Made by a program: the position numbers and the translations under genes
The notes under the pieces: generated by a model
Database searches by the model: none
What the model was told of the DNA's origin: nothing
Seen by the model: the letters and a program-made list of their open reading frames with translations, nothing else
Source: Alphaproteobacteria bacterium MarineAlpha5_Bin9
GTDB taxonomy: Bacteria > Pseudomonadota > Alphaproteobacteria > HIMB59 > GCA-002718135
Direction: 5' to 3'
Length of the DNA stretch: 64,000 nt
Assembly (NCBI GenBank): GCA_002937895.1
Contig: PTKV01000008.1
Span: 1-64,000, forward strand
Shown here: positions 18,505 through 27,435 of the stretch, piece after piece
Numbering within the stretch: position 1 is the first letter of the stretch
How the letters are laid out: every line of letters begins with the position of its first letter

Positions 18505-19161
18505 ATGAATTTTAAAGAACAAAGATCTTTTATGGTTGAAAATCAACTTAGACCCAACAAAATTAACAATCTTCATATTATAAACTTATTTAATACCTTA
18601 GAAAAAGAATCATTTTTAAAAAATTATACTTTGTCTAATATTTATTCAGATAATGAAATTCTTTTAAAAGATCATCGTGGATATTTAAAAAATTTGCATA
18701 TAGCTCAACTTTTACAAAATTCAAATATTACTAAAGATGATAAAGTTCTTCATATAGGTGGATTAACAGGTTATGTTTCAGTTTTAATTTCTAAATTATG
18801 CAAAAATTTAATTGTTATTGAAAATAATATAGATTTTTTAAATATAATGAAAAATAATGTTAAAAATGAAAAAATAGAAAATATTTTGATTTATGAAAAT
18901 GATTTAAAGTCAGGTTATAATAAACATTCACCATATGATTTAATATTTATCGATTGTCCTGTTTATAACTTTGATAAAACATTATTATTTGAACAAATAA
19001 ATAGTGATAATGGTAGAATTATTATGATAGATAAAATTAATGAAAATATTTGTAAAGCTGTAAAAATAACAAAAATTAAGCAAAATTTTAATAAAGAATT
19101 TTTATTTGATGTTTTTAGTAAATTTTTGCTATATCAAGAAAAAGAACAATTTGTTTTTTAA
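18505..19161 (+). CDS. protein-L-isoaspartate methyltransferase-like protein (tolC-linked)
   Basis: A 218-residue PCMT-family protein: N-terminal EQRSFMVENQLRPNKI, a degenerate SAM motif VLHIGGLTGYVSVLISKL, and FIDCP near motif II. Alphaproteobacteria carry such a diverged copy directly upstream of tolC, distinct from the true pcm. A bona fide pcm is also present at 33786. The substrate of the tolC-linked copy is not known to me. The gene ends two bases before tolC. Confidence 0.82.
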   Translation: MNFKEQRSFMVENQLRPNKINNLHIINLFNTLEKESFLKNYTLSNIYSDNEILLKDHRGYLKNLHIAQLLQNSNITKDDKVLHIGGLTGYVSVLISKLCKNLIVIENNIDFLNIMKNNVKNEKIENILIYENDLKSGYNKHSPYDLIFIDCPVYNFDKTLLFEQINSDNGRIIMIDKINENICKAVKITKIKQNFNKEFLFDVFSKFLLYQEKEQFVF

Positions 19162-19163
19162 TT

Positions 19164-20447
19164 ATGAGATTTATATATACTTTAACATTCATATTATTTT
19201 TTAATATAGCTAATGCAGTTTCTATATCAGAATCTATAAAAAGTACTGTAGAAAATAATGTTAAAATAAGAATTGGTTTAGAAAAAATTAATGAAGCAAA
19301 AGAATTAATTGCTAAATCATCTGGAGAATTACTACCAGATATTTCAAGTTCTATATCGGGAACATATTCAAATTCAGAAGTAGAGACTTCTACAACCGAA
19401 ACTACACCTGAAACATTTACTGATAATTATAAACTTACTATTAAACAAAATTTATTAGATGGTGGTTATGATAATCTTGAGATTGATAGATCAAAAATAT
19501 TATTTGAAAATGAAAAGATTAATTTTGAAATGACAATAAATGATTTAATACTTGATGCGATAAATGGATATTTGACAGTTTTAAATTATCAAGTAGCATT
19601 AGAAGCTAATAAAATTAATTATAGCTCTGTTCAAAAATTATATGAAGAAACAAATACAAAATATGAAATAGGATCAGCAACAATATTTGATTTACAAGCT
19701 GCAGAATCATCTTTTGCAAATGCAGAATTGAATTTATTTGAAGCTGAACAAAATTTGATAATTGGAAAGAAGACTTTTAAACGAATTGTAGGTCTTGAAC
19801 CAATAGATTTAGACTCCTTAATAGATATTGACTCTAATATTTCTTTAGATACTTTAATCCAAAATGGATTATCAAATAATTTTTCTATTAAACTTTTAAT
19901 AAATGATATTACGAATAAAGAAATTCTCTTTCAAAAAGAACAATCCACAAAAAAACCTAGTTTAGATTTCACGGGATCTGCTGAATATTCAGATACAGGA
20001 CATATAGATTCTGGATCTGAAACAACTAAAGGAACTCTAGGTTTAACATTAACAATACCAATATTTAAACAAGGAATTGATGATTCCAATATAAGAAAAT
20101 ATCATTCACAAATTTTACAGGCTGAGTTAAATTTAGAAGATACAAAAGAAGATTTAAGAATATCAATATCAAATACTTTTAAAGATTTTAAAGTTAATGA
20201 ATATAAAATGATAGCAAATGATAAATCTATTTCTTCTAATCAAACATCTTTAGATATTATTAAAGAAGAATATAATTTAGGAACCAAAACTATATCTGAT
20301 CTTTTAACTCAAGAAGAAAATTTGCTTTTAGCAAAATTAAATTATTCTAATTCTAAGAAAGATTATTTAATTTCATATTTTAATCTTAAATCTTTAGAAG
20401 GTAGTTTATTAGAAAATTTTAAAGAATATATACCTAGTTTTGATTAA
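19164..20447 (+). CDS. tolC: TolC-family outer membrane efflux channel
   Basis: A 427-residue outer membrane channel for type I secretion and RND efflux. The N-terminal signal peptide is MRFIYTLTFILFFNIANA. Two repeated OEP halves follow, each with long helical stretches; the first contains LTIKQNLLDGGYD and the repeat contains LTIPIFKQGIDDSNIRKYHSQ. EEYNLGTKTISDLLTQEENLL is the typical conserved G-x3-DLL-E segment near the end. Conserved synteny with the upstream methyltransferase and the downstream DUF2497/valS supports the call. Confidence 0.92.
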   Translation: MRFIYTLTFILFFNIANAVSISESIKSTVENNVKIRIGLEKINEAKELIAKSSGELLPDISSSISGTYSNSEVETSTTETTPETFTDNYKLTIKQNLLDGGYDNLEIDRSKILFENEKINFEMTINDLILDAINGYLTVLNYQVALEANKINYSSVQKLYEETNTKYEIGSATIFDLQAAESSFANAELNLFEAEQNLIIGKKTFKRIVGLEPIDLDSLIDIDSNISLDTLIQNGLSNNFSIKLLINDITNKEILFQKEQSTKKPSLDFTGSAEYSDTGHIDSGSETTKGTLGLTLTIPIFKQGIDDSNIRKYHSQILQAELNLEDTKEDLRISISNTFKDFKVNEYKMIANDKSISSNQTSLDIIKEEYNLGTKTISDLLTQEENLLLAKLNYSNSKKDYLISYFNLKSLEGSLLENFKEYIPSFD

Positions 20448-20472
20448 TAAATTATTTTTAATATAAAAATAT

Positions 20473-20754
20473 ATGAATGAAGATAAAAATAAATCTATTA
20501 ATGAATCTTTAGAAATAATAAGAAAAGCTTTGCAAGATGATAATTCAAATTATCTAAAAAAAGATATATTGATTTTAGATAATTTAATTAAAAAAGATGG
20601 AAGAATTTATAAACTTAAACAAGTTTCTGTAGCAAATACCGATAATATTAATAATGATAAAATTAAAAGAATTTTAGATAATCACATAGAAGAATGGGTA
20701 AAAAAGAATATTCAAAATTATATTAATAAATTTTATCAAAAAAAAAATAAATAA
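20473..20754 (+). CDS. short DUF2497 / PopZ-like polar organizing protein
   Basis: A 93-residue, highly charged protein between tolC and valS, exactly where alphaproteobacteria keep popZ/DUF2497. The N-terminal INESLEIIRKALQDDN resembles the PopZ N-terminal helix (-EILASIRRIISDD-). The C-terminal ILDNHIEEWVKKNIQNYI resembles the PopZ oligomerisation helix (-LDxxLPxLVExLVxxEI-). The long acidic proline-rich linker of Caulobacter PopZ is missing. If functional it would scaffold a cell pole. The assignment rests on synteny plus weak motif likeness. Confidence 0.65.
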   Translation: MNEDKNKSINESLEIIRKALQDDNSNYLKKDILILDNLIKKDGRIYKLKQVSVANTDNINNDKIKRILDNHIEEWVKKNIQNYINKFYQKKNK

Positions 20755-20757
20755 TTA

Positions 20758-23394
20758 ATGAAAATTGAAAAGCAGTTTAATTTTAATAAATTTGAAAAAG
20801 ATATTTATAATAAATGGGAAACTTCAAATTCTTTTAAAGCTAAAAAATCAAATGAATCTTTTTGTATAATGATGCCCCCACCTAATGTTACTGGAAGTTT
20901 ACATATGGGTCATGCTCTCACTTTTACAATTCAAGATATTTTAATTAGATATAATAGAATGAGAGGTAAAGAGGTTCTTTGGCAAGCTGGAACTGATCAT
21001 GCAGGAATTGCAACTCAAATGGTTGTAGAAAAAAAATTATTAGAAAATAATATTTCACGAAATGATTTAGGTAGGGATAAATTTATTGAAAAAGTTTGGG
21101 AATGGAAAAAAGAATCTGGTGGTAAAATTAGCAATCAACTTCGTCGTTTAGGATCATCAGCTGATTGGTCTCGTGAGCGTTTTACAATGGATGAAGGTTT
21201 GTCTAAAGCCGTTAGAAAAGCTTTTGTAGATCTATATAATGATGGAATTATTTATAAAGATAAAAGATTAGTTAATTGGGATCCCAAATTATTAACTGCT
21301 ATTTCAGACTTAGAAGTTGAACAAAAAGAAATTGAAGGTACATTATGGCATATTAAATATCCAATAAATGAGAATAAATTTTTAATTATAGCAACTACTA
21401 GACCTGAAACATTGTTAGGTGATTCTGCTGTGGCTGTAAATCCTGATGATACAAGATATAAAGATTTAATAGGAGAGTCATGTATCTTACCTTTAGTTAA
21501 TAAAAAAATTCCTATAATTGCTGATAAACATGCTGATCCTGAAAAAGGGTCTGGAGCAGTAAAAATTACACCTGCACATGATTTTAATGATTTTGAGGTA
21601 GGTAAGAGGAATAATTTAAAGTTCATAAATATTTTTGATCAATATGCAAAAATTAATCATAATGCTCCAGAGGAATTTCAAAATTTAGATAGATATGAAG
21701 CAAGAAAAATTATTTTAAAAAAATTAGAAAATCTTGGACTACTAATAAAAGAAGAAAAACAAAAAATGTTTGTTCCTTACGGGGATAGATCAGGAGTAGT
21801 TATTGAACCTTGGCTCACTGATCAATGGTTTTGTAATGCAAAAAAATTATCTATTGAACCTATAAATTCTATTAAGACAGGTAAATCTAAATTTATTCCA
21901 AAACAATGGGAAAATACATTTTATAATTGGATGGAAAATATACAGCCTTGGTGTATTTCAAGACAATTATGGTGGGGTCATCAAATACCTGTTTGGTATG
22001 GACCTGATAAAAAAATTTTTGTTGAAACTTCTTTAGATGAAGCCAAAAGAAAATCTAAAATTTTTTATGGCAAAGATACTTCTTTAATTCAAGACTCAGA
22101 TGTTTTAGACACTTGGTTTTCATCTGCTTTATGGACATTTTCAACTTTAGATTGGCCTGAAAAATCTTATGAACTTGAAAAATTTTACCCTGGTAATGTT
22201 TTAGTTACAGGATTTGATATTATCTTTTTTTGGGTTGCAAGAATGATGATGATGGGATCATATTTTATGAAAAAAACACCTTTTGAAGATATTTATATTC
22301 ATCCTCTTATAAGAGATGAAAAGGGACAAAAAATGTCAAAGTCTAAAGGTAATATTATTGATCCATTAGATCTCCTTGAAAAATATGGTGCCGATACTCT
22401 AAGATTTACTTTGACAGCACTTTTAAATCCAGGAAGAGATGTTAAATTATCTGAATCAAGAGTTAAAGGTTATAAATCCTTTACTAATAAAATTTGGAAT
22501 GCATCAAACTTTTTACTGATTAATAATTGTAAATATGACTCTAATTTAGATATTTCTAATTTAAATGAGCCATTAAACAAATGGATAATAAGTAAATTAT
22601 CCTTAACACAAAAAAAAATTAAATATAATATGCAAAAATATTTATTTCATGAAGTTGCAAATGATTTATATCATTTTATTTGGCATACTTATTGTGATTG
22701 GTATGTAGAATTTTCAAAATCAATTTTTGAAAAAAATTTACAAAATTCAAATGAAACCAAGAGTGTTGCTGCCTGGGTTTTTATCGAAATATTAAAATTA
22801 TCTCATCCTATTATGCCATTTATAACTGAAAAATTATGGGAAAAGTTTTTTGATGATGATGAAAATATGTTAATTAATCAAATTTTAACCGATATTGGCA
22901 ATGTTGATAAAGATGAAATTTATAACAATTATTTTGATAATTTGATTTCTATTATATCAAAAGTTAGAAATCTTAGATCAGAATTTAATATTTCTTATAA
23001 AGAGTTAATCAATATAAATTTTTCAAATAATGATGACAAATTTATTAAATTTCTTAAAAATAATGAAAATGAAATTAATAGATTACTAAAAACTAATATT
23101 ATTACTTATGATAAAAAAACTTCAAAAATTGATGGTGCTGCTTATTTATTAATAAATCAAACATCACTTTCTATACCTCTCAATAATTTAATTGATACTA
23201 ATAATGAGTTAAAAAAATTGAATTTAAGGAAAGATATAGAACTAAAAAATTTAAAGAAAATCGAACTTAAATTATCAAATTCTTCATTTTTGTCCAAAGC
23301 TCCTAAAGAAGTTATAGAACAATTTGAAAAACAATCCAATCTTATTAAATCTTCTATTGAAAAAATTGATCAAATAATTGATACTATAAAATAA
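20758..23394 (+). CDS. valS: valyl-tRNA synthetase
   Basis: An 878-residue class I synthetase. PPPNVTGSLHMGHAL holds the HIGH motif as HMGH. TTRPETLLGD with GSGAVKITPAHDFNDF marks the CP1 editing domain. KMSKSKGNIIDP is the KMSKS loop, and an anticodon-binding domain is followed by a C-terminal coiled coil (about 810-878). Charges tRNA-Val in the cytosol. It starts three bases after the PopZ-like gene and ends two bases before ilvD. Confidence 0.97.
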   Translation: MKIEKQFNFNKFEKDIYNKWETSNSFKAKKSNESFCIMMPPPNVTGSLHMGHALTFTIQDILIRYNRMRGKEVLWQAGTDHAGIATQMVVEKKLLENNISRNDLGRDKFIEKVWEWKKESGGKISNQLRRLGSSADWSRERFTMDEGLSKAVRKAFVDLYNDGIIYKDKRLVNWDPKLLTAISDLEVEQKEIEGTLWHIKYPINENKFLIIATTRPETLLGDSAVAVNPDDTRYKDLIGESCILPLVNKKIPIIADKHADPEKGSGAVKITPAHDFNDFEVGKRNNLKFINIFDQYAKINHNAPEEFQNLDRYEARKIILKKLENLGLLIKEEKQKMFVPYGDRSGVVIEPWLTDQWFCNAKKLSIEPINSIKTGKSKFIPKQWENTFYNWMENIQPWCISRQLWWGHQIPVWYGPDKKIFVETSLDEAKRKSKIFYGKDTSLIQDSDVLDTWFSSALWTFSTLDWPEKSYELEKFYPGNVLVTGFDIIFFWVARMMMMGSYFMKKTPFEDIYIHPLIRDEKGQKMSKSKGNIIDPLDLLEKYGADTLRFTLTALLNPGRDVKLSESRVKGYKSFTNKIWNASNFLLINNCKYDSNLDISNLNEPLNKWIISKLSLTQKKIKYNMQKYLFHEVANDLYHFIWHTYCDWYVEFSKSIFEKNLQNSNETKSVAAWVFIEILKLSHPIMPFITEKLWEKFFDDDENMLINQILTDIGNVDKDEIYNNYFDNLISIISKVRNLRSEFNISYKELININFSNNDDKFIKFLKNNENEINRLLKTNIITYDKKTSKIDGAAYLLINQTSLSIPLNNLIDTNNELKKLNLRKDIELKNLKKIELKLSNSSFLSKAPKEVIEQFEKQSNLIKSSIEKIDQIIDTIK

Positions 23395-23396
23395 TT

Positions 23397-25124
23397 ATGA
23401 ATGATAAAGGCTCTAACATTAAATCTAAATTACCTAGTAGACATGTAAGTGTAGGTCCAAAAAGTGCCCCTCATAGATCAATGTATTATGCTATGGGATT
23501 AACAGAAGAAGAAATTTACCAACCCTTTATTGGAGTAGCAACTACTTGGAATGAATCTGCTCCATGTAATATTACATTGGGTCGTCAAGCACAAGCTGTA
23601 AAAATTGGAGTTAAAGAAAAAAATGGAACTCCAAGAGAATTTACAACTATAACAGTGACTGATGGTATAGCTATGGGTCACGAAGCAATGAAAGCTTCAT
23701 TAGTTAGTAGAGAAGTTATTGCTGATAGTGTTGAATTATCAGTGAGAGGTCATTGTTATGATGGTATTGTTGGTCTAGCTGGATGCGATAAATCACTTCC
23801 TGGATTAATGATGGCAATGGTTAGACTTAATATACCTTCAGTTTTTATATACGGAGGATCTATTTTACCTGGACATCACAAAGGAAAAGATTTGACTATA
23901 ATTGATGTTTTTGAAGCAGTAGGAAAACATGCACAAGGATCAATTGATGACAAAGAATTAAAAACTATAGAACAAGTAGCCTGCCCCTCAGCAGGTTCTT
24001 GTGGTGGCCAGTTTACAGCTAACACAATGGCCTGTATTTCTGAAGCCTTAGGACTAGCTTTAACAAATTCTGCAATGACACCAGCAACATATAAAGAAAG
24101 AGATAATTATGGAGTCGAAAGCGGTAAAGCTGTTATGCATTTAATTGAAAAAAATATAAGACCTAGAGATATTGTAACTATTGAGTCTTTACGTAATGCA
24201 GCAGTTGTTGTAGCTGCTACAGGAGGCTCTACTAATGCTGCATTGCATTTACCTGCTATAGCACATGAAGCTGGAATAAAATTTACTTTAAAAGATGTGG
24301 TTGAAATATATAAATCAACACCATACATTGGAGATATGTCACCGGGAGGTAAATATGTTGCAAAAGATTTATATGAAGTAGGTGGAGTTCCTACAGTTAT
24401 AAAATCTTTAATTGATGGTGGATACATTAATGGTGATTGCATGACAGTTACTGGAAAAACTATAGGAGAAAATCATAAAGATATAATATTTCCAAAAAAT
24501 CAAGATGTAGTTTACCAATGTGACAAGCCCATTAGTGAACATAGTTCAGTAGTAGGATTATGGGGAAATCTAGCTGAAGATGGAAGTATATCTAAAATTG
24601 CTGGGTTAAAGAATTTAACGTTTAAAGGAAAAGCTAAATGTTTTGATTGTGAGGAAGATGCACTAACAGCTGTTTTGAAAAATGAAATTATTGCTGGTGA
24701 TGCTGTAATCATTAGATATGAAGGACCAAAAGGAGGACCAGGTATGAGAGAAATGTTATCTACAACAGGTGCTATATATGGACAAGGTTTAGGAGAAACA
24801 GTAGCATTAATTACAGATGGAAGATTTTCTGGAGGTACTAGAGGTTTCTGCATAGGTCATGTTGGTCCTGAAGCAGCAGTAGGAGGAATGATAGGACTTT
24901 TAAAAGATGGTGATGAAATAATAATAGATGCAATTAAAGGTGAAATAAATGTAGCTTTATCGGATGAAGAAATTCAAAAAAGAAAAAAGGAATGGAAACC
25001 AAGAAAAACTAATCATAATTCTGGATCTATATGGAAATATGCACAAACAGTCGGCCCGGCATTTGAAGGGGCAGTTACTCAACCAGGAGCAAGTAAAGAA
25101 ACTCATACTTATGCAGATATCTAA
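23397..25124 (+). CDS. ilvD: dihydroxy-acid dehydratase
   Basis: A 575-residue Fe-S dehydratase for valine, leucine and isoleucine synthesis: it converts dihydroxyisovalerate and dihydroxymethylvalerate to 2-oxo acids. Cluster and Mg motifs are visible: GLAGCDKSLPG, CPSAGSCGGQFTANTM and TDGRFSGGTRGFCIGHVGPEA. Three cysteines occupy the positions of the [2Fe-2S]/[4Fe-4S] ligands, and length fits the IlvD rather than the Edd or sugar-acid dehydratase subfamily. It abuts the convergent xth with no gap. Confidence 0.96.
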   Translation: MNDKGSNIKSKLPSRHVSVGPKSAPHRSMYYAMGLTEEEIYQPFIGVATTWNESAPCNITLGRQAQAVKIGVKEKNGTPREFTTITVTDGIAMGHEAMKASLVSREVIADSVELSVRGHCYDGIVGLAGCDKSLPGLMMAMVRLNIPSVFIYGGSILPGHHKGKDLTIIDVFEAVGKHAQGSIDDKELKTIEQVACPSAGSCGGQFTANTMACISEALGLALTNSAMTPATYKERDNYGVESGKAVMHLIEKNIRPRDIVTIESLRNAAVVVAATGGSTNAALHLPAIAHEAGIKFTLKDVVEIYKSTPYIGDMSPGGKYVAKDLYEVGGVPTVIKSLIDGGYINGDCMTVTGKTIGENHKDIIFPKNQDVVYQCDKPISEHSSVVGLWGNLAEDGSISKIAGLKNLTFKGKAKCFDCEEDALTAVLKNEIIAGDAVIIRYEGPKGGPGMREMLSTTGAIYGQGLGETVALITDGRFSGGTRGFCIGHVGPEAAVGGMIGLLKDGDEIIIDAIKGEINVALSDEEIQKRKKEWKPRKTNHNSGSIWKYAQTVGPAFEGAVTQPGASKETHTYADI

Positions 25125-25916
25125 TTAATTTTTAATTTCTAAAAAAACAGGGACATGATCAGAAGCTTTTTCCCAACCTCTTACTTCTTTGTCAATTTTT
25201 ACTGATTTAATTATATCTGTTATTTCAGAAGTTGTTAAAAAATGATCAATTCTTAACCCATTATTTTTTTGCCAACTTCCACCTCTATAACCCCAATATG
25301 TCCAAATATTTTCATCTAAATTGAAGTTTTTAATCGTATCAGTAAAATACCCTTGATTTATTAGTATTCTAAATTGTTCTCTAGTTAATGGATGAGCACA
25401 AGCATCATCTTTAAAATTTTCAGGTGAATAAACATCATTATCTGTTGGTATAACATTAAAATCTCCGCCGATTATTATTGGAAAACCATTTTCTTGTATC
25501 TTAAATATATATTCATTAAATTTTTTCATCCATTTAATTTTATATTTAAATTTATCAGTATCAATAGGATTTCCATTAGGTAAGTAAATACAAAATAATT
25601 TTATAATTTTATTTAATTCATTACTTTTTATTTCAGCTTCAAGAAATCTTGATTGAATATCTTCTTTATAAGTTGGAATTTTATAGTTTTTAATTTTTAT
25701 ATTTTTTTTGCTAAGTATTGCAACTCCATTCCAAGCCTTTTGTCCATTAACATAAGACAAATAACCTAGCTTCTTAATTTCATCATATGGAAATTTTTCG
25801 TTTATACATTTTAATTCTTGTAATAAGTAGATATCAGCTTTATTTTTTTTGATATGTTTTATTATACTTTCTATTCTTGCATTTATGGAATTTACATTCC
25901 AAGTTACTATGTTCAT
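25125..25916 (-). CDS. xth: exodeoxyribonuclease III / AP endonuclease
   Basis: A 263-residue EEP-superfamily nuclease that cuts at abasic sites and removes 3' blocks. It carries WNVNSINAR, LLQELKC (metal Glu), IIGGDFNVIPTD (catalytic Asp/Asn), LRIDHFL and the C-terminal KASDHVPVFL with the catalytic His. Length and motifs match bacterial ExoIII. It is three bases downstream of the A-type Fe-S carrier on the minus strand. Confidence 0.94.
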   Translation of the reverse strand: MNIVTWNVNSINARIESIIKHIKKNKADIYLLQELKCINEKFPYDEIKKLGYLSYVNGQKAWNGVAILSKKNIKIKNYKIPTYKEDIQSRFLEAEIKSNELNKIIKLFCIYLPNGNPIDTDKFKYKIKWMKKFNEYIFKIQENGFPIIIGGDFNVIPTDNDVYSPENFKDDACAHPLTREQFRILINQGYFTDTIKNFNLDENIWTYWGYRGGSWQKNNGLRIDHFLTTSEITDIIKSVKIDKEVRGWEKASDHVPVFLEIKN

Positions 25917-25919
25917 ATT

Positions 25920-26246
25920 CTATATTGAGAAAGATGTTCCGCAGCCACAAGATGATGAAGCTTGTGGATTTGTAATTTTAAATGAACTTCCGATTAATTC
26001 ATTAACATAATCAATTTTTGAACCTTTAAGATATTCAAATGATATTGTATCTATCAGTATTTCAAATTTTTCAGTATTTATTACTAAATCCTCTTTATTT
26101 ATAGAATTATCAAATTCAAATTTATATTGAAACCCTGAACAACCACCACCAAGAACTGAGATTCTAAAATATTTGAATTTATCCAATGATAATATATTAA
26201 ATATATGTTTTTTAGCATTATCAGTAATTTCAATATTTTGTTCCAT
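25920..26246 (-). CDS. A-type iron-sulfur cluster carrier (ErpA/IscA-like)
   Basis: A 108-residue HesB/IscA-family protein with the three conserved cysteines: Cys36 in GGGCSGF and Cys100/Cys102 in SSCGCGTSF. It would deliver Fe-S clusters to apoproteins such as IlvD nearby. It is usually found next to dgt in alphaproteobacteria, as here with the divergent dgt at 26308; in that setting it is generally called ErpA. The subtype cannot be fixed by eye. Confidence 0.92.
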   Translation of the reverse strand: MEQNIEITDNAKKHIFNILSLDKFKYFRISVLGGGCSGFQYKFEFDNSINKEDLVINTEKFEILIDTISFEYLKGSKIDYVNELIGSSFKITNPQASSSCGCGTSFSI

Positions 26247-26307
26247 AAATAACTAAAATAAATTTATTTATTACTATATAAGAATTTAGTAATCTTTTAA
26301 ACTATAT

Positions 26308-27435
26308 ATGATAGAGCATTTATCTGCAAAACCAGAATTTTCAAAAGGTAGATTTTATATTGAAGATTATGATGATGATTTCAGAAGTAAATTCCAAAGA
26401 GATAGAGATAGAATTATTCATTCAAACTCATTTAGAAAATTAAAATATAAAACTCAGGTATTTATAGATAGCGAAAGTGACTACTACAGAACTAGACTTA
26501 CTCATTCACTTGAAGTATCCCAAATAGCAAGATCATTATGCAGAGCTTTAAATTTAAACGAAGATTTGGGTGAAGTTGTTTCCTTAGCTCATGATTTAGG
26601 TCATCCGCCATTTGGTCATAACGGTGAGAGAGCATTAAATTATTGTATGAATGATTATGGTGGATTTAATCATAATGATCAAACATTAAGAGTTATAACT
26701 TTTTTAGAAAAGAGACATCCAAAATTTGATGGACTTAATTTAACTTGGGAAAGTTTAGAAGGCATAGTCAAACACAACGGAATTATTTTATCCAACATTC
26801 CTTTTCATACAGAGGAATATAATAAAAATTATAATTTACGTTTAAGTAAATCACCACACTTAGAATCTCAGATAGCTGCAATTTCCGATGATGTAGCTTA
26901 TAATAATCACGATATCGAAGATGCCATAAGAGCTAATATAATCTCTTTAGGTTCGTTAAATGAAATAAAACATTTTAATCAAATTATTCAACTTTTGATT
27001 GAAAAGTACAAGCAAATTGAGGATACAAGATTGACCTATCAAGTAATAAGAAAAAGTATATCAATTATGGTAAATGATATTATAAATCAATCAATAAAAA
27101 ATATAAATTTAAATAAAATTCATGACATCTCAGATGTTTTTGATAATAATTCATTTTTAATAACTATGTCAGAAAATACTAAAAATAATTGTTCATCTAT
27201 TAAAAAATTTTTATTTGATAGTGTGTATAATAATCCAAAATTTTTAACTAAAAGAAACGAGTCTGAAGAAATTGTAATTAATATTTTTAATTATTTTAAA
27301 AAAAATTTTCATAAATTACCCAAAGATTGGTTAAATCAAGAAAAATTTTATCAAAAAGAACGAATAATTTGTGATTATATATCAGGAATGACTGATAGAT
27401 ATGCTTTTAAACTTTATAAATCAATATATGAATGA
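26308..27435 (+). CDS. dgt: dGTPase-like deoxyguanosine triphosphate triphosphohydrolase
   Basis: A 375-residue HD-domain protein. RDRDRIIHSNSFRKLKYKTQVF and TRLTHSLEVSQIAR form the N-terminal part of the site, VSLAHDLGHPPFGHNGE contains the HD metal pair, and ISDDVAYNNHDIEDA supplies the last Asp. It hydrolyses dNTPs to nucleosides and triphosphate. It is divergent from the A-type Fe-S carrier and overlaps the argS start by 8 bases. Confidence 0.93.
   Translation: MIEHLSAKPEFSKGRFYIEDYDDDFRSKFQRDRDRIIHSNSFRKLKYKTQVFIDSESDYYRTRLTHSLEVSQIARSLCRALNLNEDLGEVVSLAHDLGHPPFGHNGERALNYCMNDYGGFNHNDQTLRVITFLEKRHPKFDGLNLTWESLEGIVKHNGIILSNIPFHTEEYNKNYNLRLSKSPHLESQIAAISDDVAYNNHDIEDAIRANIISLGSLNEIKHFNQIIQLLIEKYKQIEDTRLTYQVIRKSISIMVNDIINQSIKNINLNKIHDISDVFDNNSFLITMSENTKNNCSSIKKFLFDSVYNNPKFLTKRNESEEIVINIFNYFKKNFHKLPKDWLNQEKFYQKERIICDYISGMTDRYAFKLYKSIYE

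Noticed and set aside
24107-24853. Two open frames on the minus strand inside ilvD
   Set aside because: They are antisense shadows of a well-conserved gene and show no recognisable protein pattern.
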